Assembly: GCA_021613535.1 (NCBI GenBank)
Contig: CP075493.1
Span: 4,588,001-4,652,000, forward strand
DNA: 64,000 nucleotides
Direction: 5' to 3'
Origin: Adineta vaga
Lineage: Eukaryota; Rotifera
The position numbers and the translations under genes were made by a program. Shown in pieces: positions 22,661 through 34,139 of this stretch (positions are counted from its first letter, which is position 1; the number at the start of each line of letters is the position of its first letter). The notes below the pieces were generated by a model that saw only the letters and a program-made list of their open reading frames with translations, did not search any database and was not told where the DNA came from.

Positions 22661-22905
22661 CTATTGGGATTTCAATATGTCATTTCATCATATACAATTT
22701 TTGTTCAAGTTAAGAGATCTTCTCATCTTAGATCCATGTATTAGTCTGACAAGAGTGATGTACGAAAATCAAAATTTGAAGATAATTTACTGTGAAACAA
22801 TATTTCATGCATTGAAAGAGAACAAAAATTCGAATGAAATGAAAACGAGGTGAGAAGAGTGAATTCATATCGATGAAACTTGAGGTGGAAGTTTGTTCTA
22901 ATTTA

Positions 22906-25194
22906 TTAAGATAGTGTAGATAGTTTAGGATTAAATTCAAAAGCGAGCCAAATGTCAAATGATTGGTCCGATGGCGAAATATAGTTAGACCATTTTGGCC
23001 AAGATCTTTGCAAATGTGTTTTTGTTATGTTAACTTGTGCAGCTGATTGCCATTTATGCCAAGGATATACGACGGTACCATTTTCACGTAATACAGGTTG
23101 TTTATGTTTATCAATATCCCATAGAGGACCATGCTCATATAATGACGGAACATCTAATTGAATAAATTTGGAATCTGATGTTGTAAGTGGATCGTAAGAT
23201 TCGTTGGAATCTTCAAGATATTGCATACCACTTTTCTTATTTCCATTAATGATACAGGCATGAACCTCACAAAAACGATCCGTTGCGTGATTATGTACAC
23301 CAGCATTTACACCTTTTCCTGCAGCCCATAGTTGAATATGACATAAATGTTCATTATTATCATCAAAATTGATATTAACACCCTTGAGATTGTAAAATTC
23401 TAAATCTTGAAAGTTTTCCTTTCCCCATTCGAGTTGATCAACTCGAACAAATTTGAAATCAAATTGACGAGCCTCGTTTGAATACTGTTCAGGTAATATG
23501 TTTTCCGTGATAATCTTTTGAATATTATCAAATTGAGGAATATCACTGATACCGTCCGGCATTTGTAAAACAATAAAAACAGCACCTTCATCATTTGTTT
23601 TAATTTTATCATCATCGCTTTGTATTTTAAGTGAACAAATACTTTTGGGTTCACATAAAAACTGACGGGCATATTTTGTCGAAGAATTTGTCCAACTTAA
23701 AATTCCCCATAGAACCTTAATATAAGTATTTTTGTTGATTTGTCGTGAACTATTAGGTGGTAAGATTTCTAATGATAAAGTTATATTTCCTATTTTTAAG
23801 AATGGCAATACTTGATATTGAATTGCTTGATTTGGTCTTGGAACAGTGACTACAAGTTCATCATGTTCTTTTGTTACTTGTAATTGTTTTCGATTTTCTA
23901 ATTTTTTCCGATTGAATCGATTATAGAAAATATTCAATGAAGAATCTTCTGCCATATGATAGCCAGGTACATAATAACTAATAGTGGCAAAATCTAATAA
24001 ACCATCATAATCAAAGTCTGCAATAGCAATTCTAGCAGCAGATTGATCACTAACTTTCCATTTAGCAAATAAACCACGAGAAAGATCGATTGCTTTGTAA
24101 TAGTAAACACCTTCATTAGGTGCTGGTCCACGAAGTGCAACTAAGAATTCATCATCACCATCATTATCCAAATCAGCACAAACGATATAATGACTTGGAC
24201 CTTCACCATTTTGATTAGGATATCCATATATATCTAAAATATATCTTTCCCAACGAATTTGTGTTAATGAATTATTGATATTCTTTATGTAAACAGCAAC
24301 AACGTTTCCATGAAATGGTTCCAATGCAGCAATGTAAGCAAAAGAATCATTTCCAATTTTTCCAATATCGACACCACCACTACCATAAAAGTTCGTTTGT
24401 TGTTTATCTTCTTGTTCACCATCAGAAATATGTTCAATGATCCATTTGGAAGATTTCGGATGATAGGAAAGCCAATTGAGTCCTTCACGTGATGCAATAA
24501 GAAGACTATCTAATGAATTTGTATGGAATTTTTTTGCATCATGAATTATATGAAAATAATCTTTATTAATTATTTCACGTTTCCATACTGTAGCATTTAA
24601 CACATTATCAGGTTGTCGAAATAATAATACAGGTACTGGAACATCGAATGGTCCATTAACAAGAGGTAGACCAATAACTTCCCAACGTTCGTTTTGAGTA
24701 AAATGACCAATTTTAAGTCGATGCATTGTTGGTGATTTACCAACATAATGTTGTTTCCAATGTTCTTTACTTACGTTTTGTCCTGGATTTTCTAACCATA
24801 CAATATGTCCTCCATTTGGATTAAAATCCGTCATTGTGTTACCATAGTCAAAGCAAATAATAATATCCTTTAAACCATTTCCAGTAATATCAGCTTGATC
24901 TATAGCTACGGGACTGAGTAATTTTTGAATGTGAATCGGTTCGATATTTCCTATAGTTGCACTTGGATTTGGATAGAGCTTGATTTCTCCATGTCTAAGT
25001 CCATATGCTATAAAACCAATAGGCGTATGATTATTCGATTGAAAAGCTTCAATCCAATATCCATCTTGAATATCATCATCAATAGTTTGTCTTTCAAACG
25101 AAGGATTGTAACTTCCTTTATCATTGTAATGCAACGCAACATGTAACGGGAGTAAAAGAAAACATAAATTTAACAAATAATGCCTGATATTCAT
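22906..25194 (-). CDS. Aldos-2-ulose dehydratase-like secreted protein
   Basis: Single uninterrupted frame. I place the start at the ATG at 25194, not 78 bp upstream, because it opens a signal peptide (MNIRHYLLNLCFLLLPLHVA); this gives 762 aa. The first 430 residues are a beta-propeller with calcium-binding FG-GAP/VCBS loops (DITGNGLKD, DLDNDGDDEF, DFDYDGLLDF). The C-terminal part has a cupin with a metal-site pattern (GVHNHATDRFCEVHACI) and a conserved-looking end (YPWHKWQSAAQV, DIWLAFEFNP). Propeller plus cupins in this order matches fungal aldos-2-ulose dehydratase/isomerase, which converts 1,5-anhydrofructose and glucosone in the pyranosone pathway. Lack of introns and a family I know mainly from fungi and bacteria suggest horizontal acquisition. 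Substrate is inferred. Confidence 0.72.
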   Translation of the reverse strand: MNIRHYLLNLCFLLLPLHVALHYNDKGSYNPSFERQTIDDDIQDGYWIEAFQSNNHTPIGFIAYGLRHGEIKLYPNPSATIGNIEPIHIQKLLSPVAIDQADITGNGLKDIIICFDYGNTMTDFNPNGGHIVWLENPGQNVSKEHWKQHYVGKSPTMHRLKIGHFTQNERWEVIGLPLVNGPFDVPVPVLLFRQPDNVLNATVWKREIINKDYFHIIHDAKKFHTNSLDSLLIASREGLNWLSYHPKSSKWIIEHISDGEQEDKQQTNFYGSGGVDIGKIGNDSFAYIAALEPFHGNVVAVYIKNINNSLTQIRWERYILDIYGYPNQNGEGPSHYIVCADLDNDGDDEFLVALRGPAPNEGVYYYKAIDLSRGLFAKWKVSDQSAARIAIADFDYDGLLDFATISYYVPGYHMAEDSSLNIFYNRFNRKKLENRKQLQVTKEHDELVVTVPRPNQAIQYQVLPFLKIGNITLSLEILPPNSSRQINKNTYIKVLWGILSWTNSSTKYARQFLCEPKSICSLKIQSDDDKIKTNDEGAVFIVLQMPDGISDIPQFDNIQKIITENILPEQYSNEARQFDFKFVRVDQLEWGKENFQDLEFYNLKGVNINFDDNNEHLCHIQLWAAGKGVNAGVHNHATDRFCEVHACIINGNKKSGMQYLEDSNESYDPLTTSDSKFIQLDVPSLYEHGPLWDIDKHKQPVLRENGTVVYPWHKWQSAAQVNITKTHLQRSWPKWSNYISPSDQSFDIWLAFEFNPKLSTLS

Positions 25195-26024
25195 CATATA
25201 AGATGAAAAACAAACTGATTGTAACAAGAGAACGACATGATTACAGTTTGAATGTAATTCAAATTTATACAAAATAGCAGTTCCTCAAATGAAATAACAT
25301 ATTCTGATGCCTGACATTTAATCACTTCCAGAATTCTTAAGCCGTCATAGATTGAGAACTATTTAGAATATCGCTTTGTCCTCTTTTGATATTTACAAAG
25401 GATTCATATGATATTCACAGACATCTACAGACTAAATCATACTGTACATAGACTCAATAAAATTTGAATGAAAGAATGCATTTCAATCACATCATGATAC
25501 CAGATGATTTATTAAAATATAAAAGATACTGTCTCATAATTGCAAATCAGTCTATCACTCTCAATAATACCAACAATTAAATATCATTGTATCACGGCTA
25601 CCATCTATAGAAAATCAGTATGTATGAAAATATGAACATTGATTATGTTTCTTTCGAGTCTAAAATCCAGATTTTATTCGACGGAGAACTATTCTTGAAA
25701 TTAAAGTTCACTTGCCACAGTCATATTTTCGGTTTCAGAGCCATACTATGACCTGTAGTCTTCATCATCATAGAAAAAAACCACAATCTTATTAATAAAC
25801 GGAAGTATCATCGATGGCAAATAGTAAATCTAAAATCATAGTTTAACAATGAAAGCATTCGATACATCTATGAACTTTATTTACGAATTAACATTGAAAA
25901 AATGTTTTCGGAAGTGGTTTAGGTATGACACAAACGTCAATAGATGCGACGTGCAAAATGACGTCATTGTATCTTATCTATAAAAAGAAGATAGATAATT
26001 CGGTTCGAATCAATAAGTATACGA
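25195..26024. other. Divergent intergenic spacer
   Basis: Shared upstream region of the dehydratase-like gene (minus) and the GT2 gene (plus). No ORF, repeat or RNA gene recognised. A CTATAAAAAG at about 25978-25987, 38 bp before the GT2 ATG, is a fair TATA-box candidate. Confidence 0.45.
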
Positions 26025-27797
26025 ATGGATAATCATCAAATAAGAAAAGGAAATCCAAAAGTTTTATTACGATTCTTTAGTGAACAATTTCACAAAAAGA
26101 ATGACTCCATTGGAGAACAATCGTTATTATCATCACAAACGGTAAGAAAAATTGGAACTATTGACGATTCACCATTATTTGCATTTACGGCAATTGAATC
26201 AAAAGAAAAAGATTCAACAAATGACAATTTCATTTCTTCACAAAAACCGCCTCACACATTAGTTGAAACACGTTTAAATCTTCATCGTGATATGAGATCT
26301 GGAAGTCAAAGATTTCGATGGAATTTAGTATTTAATTTGTTATTTTGGTTGATCGTGCCATTTCCATTTTGGATACCTTTTGTATCAAATGATATTGCCT
26401 TCATTTTGTTACCATCTATTCAAGCCATATTTGTTTTCATGTGGACAAGTAAGTACCATTTAATTTAGTTAATCTTTGAAATTTTCGATTTCATCTTTAT
26501 AAGTTATTGCTGTATTGGCTTTAAAAAATGCCTTGATTTTATATAAAAATCGTTTTCATAATTTTACCGACGATTATGTTAATCATAAACATGTATCAAT
26601 TCGTCATATCATTGCCATTAGTTGTTATAAAGAATCCGTAGAACTTATTGCTAAAAGTATTCAAACATTAGCAAATCAAACTGAAGTACATCGAATAACG
26701 ATGGTTATCTCCTTTGAACAGCGAACACCAGATAAAGAAAACAAATGTAAAATATTACAAGAAAAATTTCAAAATAGTGGCTTTCAACAGATTATATTCA
26801 CTATTCATCCATTTGGTTTACCGAACGAAATTCCAGGCAAATGTTCCAATGCAAATTATGGTCTTCGTACAGCTGTAAAAGAGATGGGTATTACTGATAA
26901 TGAAACAGATGATATTCTGATAACTACATGCGATGCAGATTCACAATTTCCACCTCAATATATTGCAGCTTTAACAAGCAAATATTTAAATGAAAATCGT
27001 CCCTCATTAACTACAATCTATCAATCACCTCTATTCTACAATTGGAAATTAGATAGTCTTTCATTTGTTACACGTGTAACAGGTTTATTACGAAGTTTTC
27101 TTATGTTAGGTGGATTGATTCCATTTAATATCAATACGATGAGTATATTTTCATTTTCATTAAGTCTGGCAAAGAAAGGTTATTATATTCATCCAAGTTA
27201 TCAGATGGATGATATTATTTGTCTTATTCGTTGGATGGGAGTTACACAACAACGATTGAGAATATCAATGATACCTGTACCGGTATTAAGTGGACCAACA
27301 TCAGGAGAAACCATTGAAATGGAAATCATAGAATGGGCAAGACAAGCTCGACGATGGACAATTGGAGCAGCCGAAGTCTTTCATTATTTTATGGTAAAAA
27401 CAAAACGAATACCAAAAATGGCTGCTTGTTCTTGGGGACTAGTTTTCATTATCTATTATGGTATTCCTTATGTACTGCTGGTCTATATGGTCTAACTTCG
27501 ATGATATCAATGTATTTTCTTGTCAAAAATGTTCCATTATTAATCATCTATCTCATGTACAGTTTATTCGCTGTACAAATGTTAACATTTTCTGTTGCAT
27601 TCATCATTGATATATTTATTCCTAAACTATTACATGTCGAGGAATGTATTTGTATTCTTCGAAATTTCTTTCATTTTATAATGACTCCATTTGTATTATT
27701 AGCATATTCATTGGTAGAATTTTATGCCTTACATGAAATTATTATTTATGGTAAAAAAGTGTGTAAACATGGTGCATCAACTAAAAATGTGCTTTAA
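26025..27797 (+). pseudogene. Processive GT2 glycosyltransferase, frameshifted
   Basis: Exons 26025-26448 and 26504-27797. Membrane glycosyltransferase of the chitin/hyaluronan/cellulose-synthase type: N-terminal cytosolic tail, TM pair (FNLLFWLIVPFPFWI, IAFILLPSIQAIFVF), GT-A domain with ISCYKE, the DxD-like TCDADSQFP, the acceptor-site MDDIICLIRW and the hallmark QxxRW as QARRW, then a TM bundle. The frame stops at 27493-27495, inside a TM segment (PYVLLVYMV). The next frame carries on at once with GLTSMISMYFLVKN and two or three more TM helices to 27797. One extra G in the GG at 27489-27490 would join them into 572 aa. No GT...AG pair can do this. It is either a real one-base loss or a consensus error. 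Polymer made is unknown. Confidence 0.72.
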
Positions 27798-28240
27798 CCC
27801 AAAAAGAAAACATTTCATCATTTGTAATTTTTCTGATAATTTTCTCGTGACTCTTGTTCAGAAAAAAAAAACATTTCTCCTCAAATCTTCATTAATAATA
27901 GTAAACATCTCAAATAAAATGACAGAGCAATTGTGTAAACAAAAGAATATTTTTTTGTACTTTATTTTAACATGCAGACACAGAATGACAAGAACTCTTA
28001 TAATGTACACCACTTCATAGCAACATTTTTTTCTTCTTTATATTTTGCTGCCACATTGCATTTTCAACACAAAACATTTTCTTCACTAACGATCGATTTT
28101 TTCTTGTATATATTCGTACTAACAACCGAGATCAACATTTGTTTTTAGTACAAGTAACCTCATGTAAGTTTTCTTCACTGAAATGACAAAAAAACGAATG
28201 GTGGTATCGTCTTTCTTTTTTTATTGTCGAAGAATTAAAG
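27798..28240. other. Intergenic
   Basis: Between the GT2 gene and orphan copy B, both on plus. It holds an overlapping 98-codon ORF (27724-28020) in another frame with Lys/Phe-rich composition, which I do not accept. Confidence 0.4.
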
Positions 28241-28507
28241 ATGGTTCCACCTCTGGTTCAAAAATTTCTTCCTATTTTCAACTTTTTTATTGCATCAACA
28301 GCATTAGGTTTTCAAGTTACCGTTCTCTATCCATGGCATAATCAATTAGAAAAAGATTTCAATGGTTTACAACATCAACAAGAAACCAAATTACATGAAT
28401 ATCATGAATTGAGAATGCAAAATATCAAGAATATTGAAGCATATTTGAGTAAACTTACTTTGGATCAATGTGAAAAGGAATTAGAAATCGAAGAAGAAAG
28501 AATGTAA
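28241..28507 (+). CDS. 88-aa single-pass membrane protein, copy B
   Basis: Paralogue of the protein at 20298-20564: same length, same start context (MVPPLVQKFLPIFNF), same TM segment (FIASTALGFQVT), same YPWHNQLEKDF block and near-identical helix (HEYHELRMQNIKNIEAYLSK). The tails diverge (LDQCEKELEIEEERM). Intronless. The intervening 7.7 kb is unrelated, so this was not a simple tandem duplication, or genes have since moved in. Function unknown. Confidence 0.7.
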   Translation: MVPPLVQKFLPIFNFFIASTALGFQVTVLYPWHNQLEKDFNGLQHQQETKLHEYHELRMQNIKNIEAYLSKLTLDQCEKELEIEEERM

Positions 28508-28836
28508 TATGAATTTGTGAACTTGTAACATGATAAATAAATGGACGAGAGTTTATTTTAGTACCGATAATTTAGATGACAATTTTGATTTTATTTTATG
28601 ATGAAATCTTTCTTTTGAAAAGAATAAAAATGCGTTCTTCACGAATGATATATAAATCCATTTTCTTTCTATTCCTATGAATAAATAAATGATAAACAAC
28701 AACAACAACAACAACAGAATGACTCAGAGTAAATCAAATGACTACGACATTTTCTCATATCTAATCTCAGTTTGTCAATATATGCTAGTATTTTTTTCTA
28801 AATCAAAAGAGTAATTGGTATTTAAAATAACTTTCT
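28508..28836. other. Intergenic with AAC microsatellite
   Basis: Carries an (AAC)n run at about 28695-28716. No ORF or RNA gene. Confidence 0.5.
28695..28716. repeat. (AAC)n microsatellite
   Basis: About seven perfect trinucleotide units in non-coding sequence. Confidence 0.8.
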
Positions 28837-30100
28837 ATGCACATCGTTTTTCTTCTATTGTTCATTTCTATTATGAAAAGCGAAGAATTCATTCTACAAT
28901 TTCCTCCATCACTATCTACATTTGAAGAGGCTTTACATGATGCATATATTCCTGGTATTGTTGCAATAGTAATCAATCGTAATGATATTCTCTATAATCA
29001 AGCGATTGGATATCATTCACCAATAATTTCTAATGAACGTCAATCAATGGATTCAGAAAAATCTGTTTTCGTATTGGCATCCATATCGAAAACATTCGTT
29101 TCTGTAGCTGTTATGCAATTGGTCGAATCGAAACAATTAAATTTAGATACAGATATCAATAGTTATCTATCATCGGTTATGAAAATTATTCATCCGTTAC
29201 ACTCAACTATTCCAATTACGTTACGACATTTACTTTCGCATACAGCTGGTATTAAATCAAATTTTGAAGAAGAACTTAAACATTATCAACCAACAGATGA
29301 TTTTCTAAAATCAAATCTCTCTGAAACTATTTCAAAATATTTATCGAATAAATTCAATTGGTCATCTCAATCACCTGGTAATATTACTGAATATTCCAAC
29401 ATTGGTATTAGTTTAGCTGCATTGATTGTCGAACTTGTAACACATACAACATTTGAACAATATGTACAAGATAGAATTCTAAAACATTTAGGTATTTATG
29501 AACATGAAGCTGGATATAGAATTAGTAATTTCGAAAATCGAAAAGAAGATCTTGTCGAACATTATATTTATAATGCTTCGTGGTTAGAACAATTTCATCA
29601 ACTAGTACCGCAATTAAACATCGTTCAAGTATACATTTCATTTAGAAAACTATATTTAATTATTATTATTATTCTAGGCTAAGAATTCATCCGATTGGTT
29701 GTATGTTCCTCACTATGGTGCAAAAGATTATCCCGCCGGTAGTCTTCGTATGTCTGCTCATTCACTTGCTATTTTTCTTCAATCATTTCTAAATGATTTT
29801 CCAACATTGTTACAAAACTCTTCCTCAGTCGACGAAATGCTTCGAATTGTTCGACATAAAGATTCTGATGTTGATTATGGTCTCGTTTGGAATTGGCGAC
29901 GAATAAACGGACGATATTTAGTTGGACATCGAGGTGCAGTACCGGGTGTTACTAATATCATGATGGCCAATGAAAAACGAACACTCGGTGTGATTATTTT
30001 ATCAAATGGTGATATTACTAAAAATGATGATCAAGCAAAAAGAGTGTATGAAACAATTATTAATATCATGTCAAAACTATTCGATTATTTCGAAAAATAA
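28837..30100 (+). CDS. Class C beta-lactamase-related serine hydrolase
   Basis: Exons 28837-29628 and 29678-30100, phase 0 junction, giving 404 aa. The short hydrophobic N-terminus (MHIVFLLLFISIM) is a likely signal peptide. The family motifs are intact: SxxK nucleophile as SISK at residues 82-85, YxN as YSN at 186-188, LRHLLSHTAGI, PAGSLRMSA, and GHRGAVPGV in place of the KTG box. These PF00144 enzymes act as esterases, D-aminopeptidases or peptidases (LACTB and LACT-1 relatives in animals). True penicillinase activity is not implied. Its stop lies only 5 bp from the stop of the convergent glycosidase-like gene. Confidence 0.85.
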
Positions 30101-30105
30101 AAATC

Positions 30106-32617
30106 TTAAATATGACAGGAACATCCATGATCGATTTCACATGTGACAATCATCGTTGATACTTCTGATATTGATTGAAACAAACATTGAACAGTATAGA
30201 TATTCACTTGTTCAAAAACATGTTTCGTATGTCCGATTGTTATTGAGACTTGTTCTCCGGAAACTCCGATAACATGTAAATCAAGACGATCAGTTGTATT
30301 GAATGAAAATTGAACTAAGTCAAAACGTTGTTGTGTAATTGGTAATTGTTTATTTAATTCACCGAATAGAATCCAATTCGATACTTGTGAAACAGGTACA
30401 AATACAAAAAGATGAAATGGCGAATAGAATGTTGTCAAATCTTGTGCACACGATGGCATTATTATCTTTGAAGAATTTTCTGATGTCAACCAAAAATATT
30501 CCATAGGATTATTTAAATCATAAACAATATAAATATTCGAAATATTTCGATTTAAATTATCTTCATCTTGTGTAGTAGCTAATTCATTCCATGTAAATGC
30601 ATAAGATTCAGTTAGATTCGTTATCATTATATATTCAACAAAGATAGTTTGTTGTGCATCAGAACCGTACGTATGCCACATTTCTCCTTTTGGACCGTTC
30701 ATACTTAAAAATGTAGAGTCCATTGCGTGGCAGGTCGTGTTGGACGAAAAAGAACACCATCCGATCGACATAATCGATTCACAATTGTTGAATTTGTATT
30801 ACCAATCTTATCCGATATAGCAACACCACCTATTCAAGAATAAAATTAAGAATAAACGAAAGATATCTTTATCTATTCTTCTTACCTAAACTCATCAATG
30901 CTACGAGAGCATTTAAAACAATATTTGGTTCCGTGAAATTTCCATATGTTGATTGTGGTTGAATCGAAGTTGTCCAAAATGTATCTTTGAATGGTATAAC
31001 ACCAATAGCCCATGTAATCATCGATGCTCGACCAATATTCCATTGATTAATATTTGTTGAATAATCATCACTGATACGAATGTAATGTACCTGAGTATTT
31101 TCTAATGTTTCTAATATATCAGGAATTAATGGCATACAATAGATGAGTTTAATTCCAGCTTGTTTAGCACCTTCAGCTAAATGTAAATGATATTGTCGAG
31201 CAGTATATACATCATAAGATGAATCGGGCATGTCTTCATAAACAGATGAAAGCCAATCTTGAATAAGAATTTCTACACCCCATTGTTTAATTTGTGAAAA
31301 AATTTTATTAAAAAATCGTTGATCTATTGGTAAAGAAACTTTACCATTTGTACCATTTATGAATTGATATTTTTGTTGATATAAATTATCTGTTGAATAA
31401 TATTTATGATGAACAATTAAAGGTGTTTTTAGAACAGTTCGTTGTAAGTTTTCTATTCCATTTGGAAATACATCTGGTCGTGGTTCATATAATTTGATTC
31501 CACCATGTTCACCTGTATTATTATTTTGTTTATAATACCAATATGAATCTAATTCATAATATTGTATAGGAATTTGTTGAGTTAAATGATATTGTTTAAG
31601 CTTAATGAATGTTTCTTCATAAGTTAAATTCGATTCTTTATTATACCAATAATACGCACCTGTATCTGTATAATAACCTAATTTAGATACGTAGAAATCA
31701 TTGTGAAATGTCTTTTGATCTTTTACATGTTCTTTGCCGTAATATTGTAACATCAATTTTCCCCAATGATTGATTATTTTATTGATACCTTCATTGTTTT
31801 GTGATGCTAATAGAATAGTTGAAAGAGAAAATGATTGATCAATTTGACGAATACGTCCATGTAAACCACAACAGAAATGATAATTCAATGATGGTGAACG
31901 TGATTGAAAATTTGTCATGAAATTTGTTAATGATGAAAGAAGAATATTCGAATCAATTTTAGTTAAATTGTATAATAATAAAGGATTACCACTGTATAAT
32001 CCACCATTGAAAATATTTTTTAAACCAATTCCACGCATATTCAAATCCCAAGTATCGAGGAAAGTAAAATGACCTAATTGATCAATAAGATATTGATCTG
32101 TTTGATTGTAGGAAACTTTAAATCGTGGAAACGCTGTTGATATATCTTTAAATGCAGAAAACACATCACCAGTTGCCATACCATCAAGATCAACAGGAAA
32201 ATATTGTTCAAATAGAATTATTGCTTGATCTTGAAAGATTTTAAATGATGTTTCCCAAATACAAACATTAGCGTTCATTTGATAAGACCAACGAAGTGAT
32301 AGTTTATCAAATGAACCAAATACCACATCAGTTCCATTGGTTTGATATTGTTCAATTAAATATAAAGGTAACATTGGTATAGATTCTTCTTGTGGTTTGG
32401 ATGAATAAAAAGTTTGATTAAAATGAATAAAAAATGGACCACTTTCAAACCATATTTGATTATCACGTTCAATCTGATATTCAAGTGTATCAGTATTCCA
32501 ATGAAGGCTCACAATATTCTTATATGAATGAAATATTTGATGATTGTTTTGTGCGTGTACATAGGAAAGTGTACTGAAGAATAGAAGATATTGTACGATT
32601 GAAATATGAACAAACAT
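30106..32617 (-). pseudogene. Secreted glycosidase-like protein, frameshifted
   Basis: Exons 32617-30886 and 30829-30106. The start at 32617 opens a signal peptide (MFVHISIVQYLLFFSTLSYV) ahead of a large N-glycosylated ectodomain. The middle reads as a TIM-barrel glycosidase resembling clan GH-D (alpha-galactosidase-like): PIQYYELDSYWYYK and GVEILIQDWLSSVYEDM carry acidic residues at strand ends, then AGIKLIYCMP and YIRISDDYS. I could not assign a GH family or catalytic pair with confidence. Exon 2 begins well (GGVAISDKIGNTN, SDGVLFRPTRPAT). It reaches a stop near 30714, while the adjacent frame continues with MDSTFLSMNGPKGEMW and a beta-rich domain to 30106. One extra G in the coding strand at about 30726 would restore 818 aa. 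It may be a true break or a consensus error. Confidence 0.65.
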
Positions 32618-33081
32618 TGGTATAATAATTTTAATACAAAAAATAGTTTGAAAAACAACCAAGATTCATGAATCTGTTCTATATAATGTTTATCATAGAT
32701 AAAATCTTATCTATATGTTCCTTTTCATTCTAAAGGTAATGACTCGTAGTTTTTACTTTTTAAAGGAACAAATATTTTCATTAGTAGACAATGAATTTCA
32801 GTCTTATTTCTCATAAGCGAAATCTAATCCCTATACATCGATCTTTTCGTTTGCTTCTAATGATTTATACAGTATTTTTAGTATATCAGAGATTATATAT
32901 TTCTAAGTAATTTCTTCTTCGAAATAGATGAGTTAATCGAGTCGAAAGAGCATATTTTTGCAGAATATTATTAGTCCAAAACAAACAATTTTGAAGGAAG
33001 AACCATGGAATTGATTAGCAATTGATATTTGAGTTTGGTTCTTCCTCAATAATGACCATGAATTCTCAGCAAATTCACGAG
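32618..33081. other. Intergenic
   Basis: Upstream of the glycosidase-like gene and downstream of the Cys-rich gene, both minus. No ORF, repeat or RNA gene recognised. Confidence 0.4.
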
Positions 33082-33861
33082 CTAATGCACTAATCTACAA
33101 CCATCATTTAACAATATATATATTTGTATTCGTTCTCTTACTTGATCGATCGTTTCATTATTATTACAATTATTGGCATGACATATTAAAGTATAATGAA
33201 CATCTTCATCGGTTAATCGATGTGGATCGTAAGCTTTATTATAAGAATAGATAAATTCAGTTAAATGATTGTGAAGACATTTTCGTGGAGTATTTGATAA
33301 TGCCCAACATGTTGTTTCATTTTTTGAACATAGAACAGTTTGATTTAGTGAATCATCAAAACATGCAATAGAATTTGATGTATTCGGATGAAGAAATGGA
33401 TAAAGAATCAAAAAAGTAGATTGACGATCTCTAAGAGATACAAATCGAGGCCAAAAATGATTCAATAGATGTTCAGTACATTGATCTCTGTGTTGACATT
33501 GAAGAAAAATATATAATTGAGTTCTATTCTTATCGTTTATATTAAATTTAACTGTATAACGAAGAATAATTGAAGCATCTGGATTCATTTGAAGAAGATT
33601 CATTGGAAAAGAGTGTGGTGATTGAGTCATACTTGATGAACTTTGGAAGGAAATATAGATAATTTGATCATTAAAATCAATTTTAAGATATACAAAACAT
33701 GATGCTGATTGAATCATCGAACATTTATCATATAGTTCTTTATGTTTAGGTGTACTCGGATTGAGACCAAGTTTAATCTGACATTGAGAACCACCAGCAC
33801 AATTCAATGAAGAAGAAAATGGCATGAAAAAAGTTATTATGATAAAAAATAGGTAAATCAT
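33082..33861 (-). CDS. Secreted Cys-containing orphan protein
   Basis: Single exon, 259 aa, with signal peptide MIYLFFIIITFFMPFSSSLN. At least twelve cysteines are scattered in pairs (CAGGSQC, CSMIQSASC, CQHRDQC, CFDDSLNQTVLC, CHANNCNNN), with several NxT/S glycosylation sites. This looks like a disulphide-rich extracellular domain. I recognise no family. Adjacent to, and divergently transcribed from, the phosphatase gene 280 bp away, so promoters may overlap. Confidence 0.65.
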   Translation of the reverse strand: MIYLFFIIITFFMPFSSSLNCAGGSQCQIKLGLNPSTPKHKELYDKCSMIQSASCFVYLKIDFNDQIIYISFQSSSSMTQSPHSFPMNLLQMNPDASIILRYTVKFNINDKNRTQLYIFLQCQHRDQCTEHLLNHFWPRFVSLRDRQSTFLILYPFLHPNTSNSIACFDDSLNQTVLCSKNETTCWALSNTPRKCLHNHLTEFIYSYNKAYDPHRLTDEDVHYTLICHANNCNNNETIDQVRERIQIYILLNDGCRLVH

Positions 33862-34139
33862 TTTCTTTTGAATGAGAAAGGAAAAAAAGTAACTAAATTG
33901 AGCGCTGATTTTTTTTCTATCGATTTGTCATCGAGCTGCTCTATGATTCATATCCACAGAGATAAAGAAAGATTGGTAGATAAATGCACCGACAAAGAAA
34001 TAAATCTTTTGATGACCTATATAATGGATTTACATAGTTTCTATCTCTCGAAAGAGTATATTCAGGAGAGAATAACAATATACATATCATATGGTTATAC
34101 AGAACCAACATTTCTTTCATTTGACATATCTCCTATGAA

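Noticed and set aside
27390-27445. A 49-bp GT...AG intron that might explain the GT2 frame change
   Set aside because: Removing GTAAAAAC...GGGGACTAG puts the downstream sequence into the third frame, not the one that continues the TM bundle.
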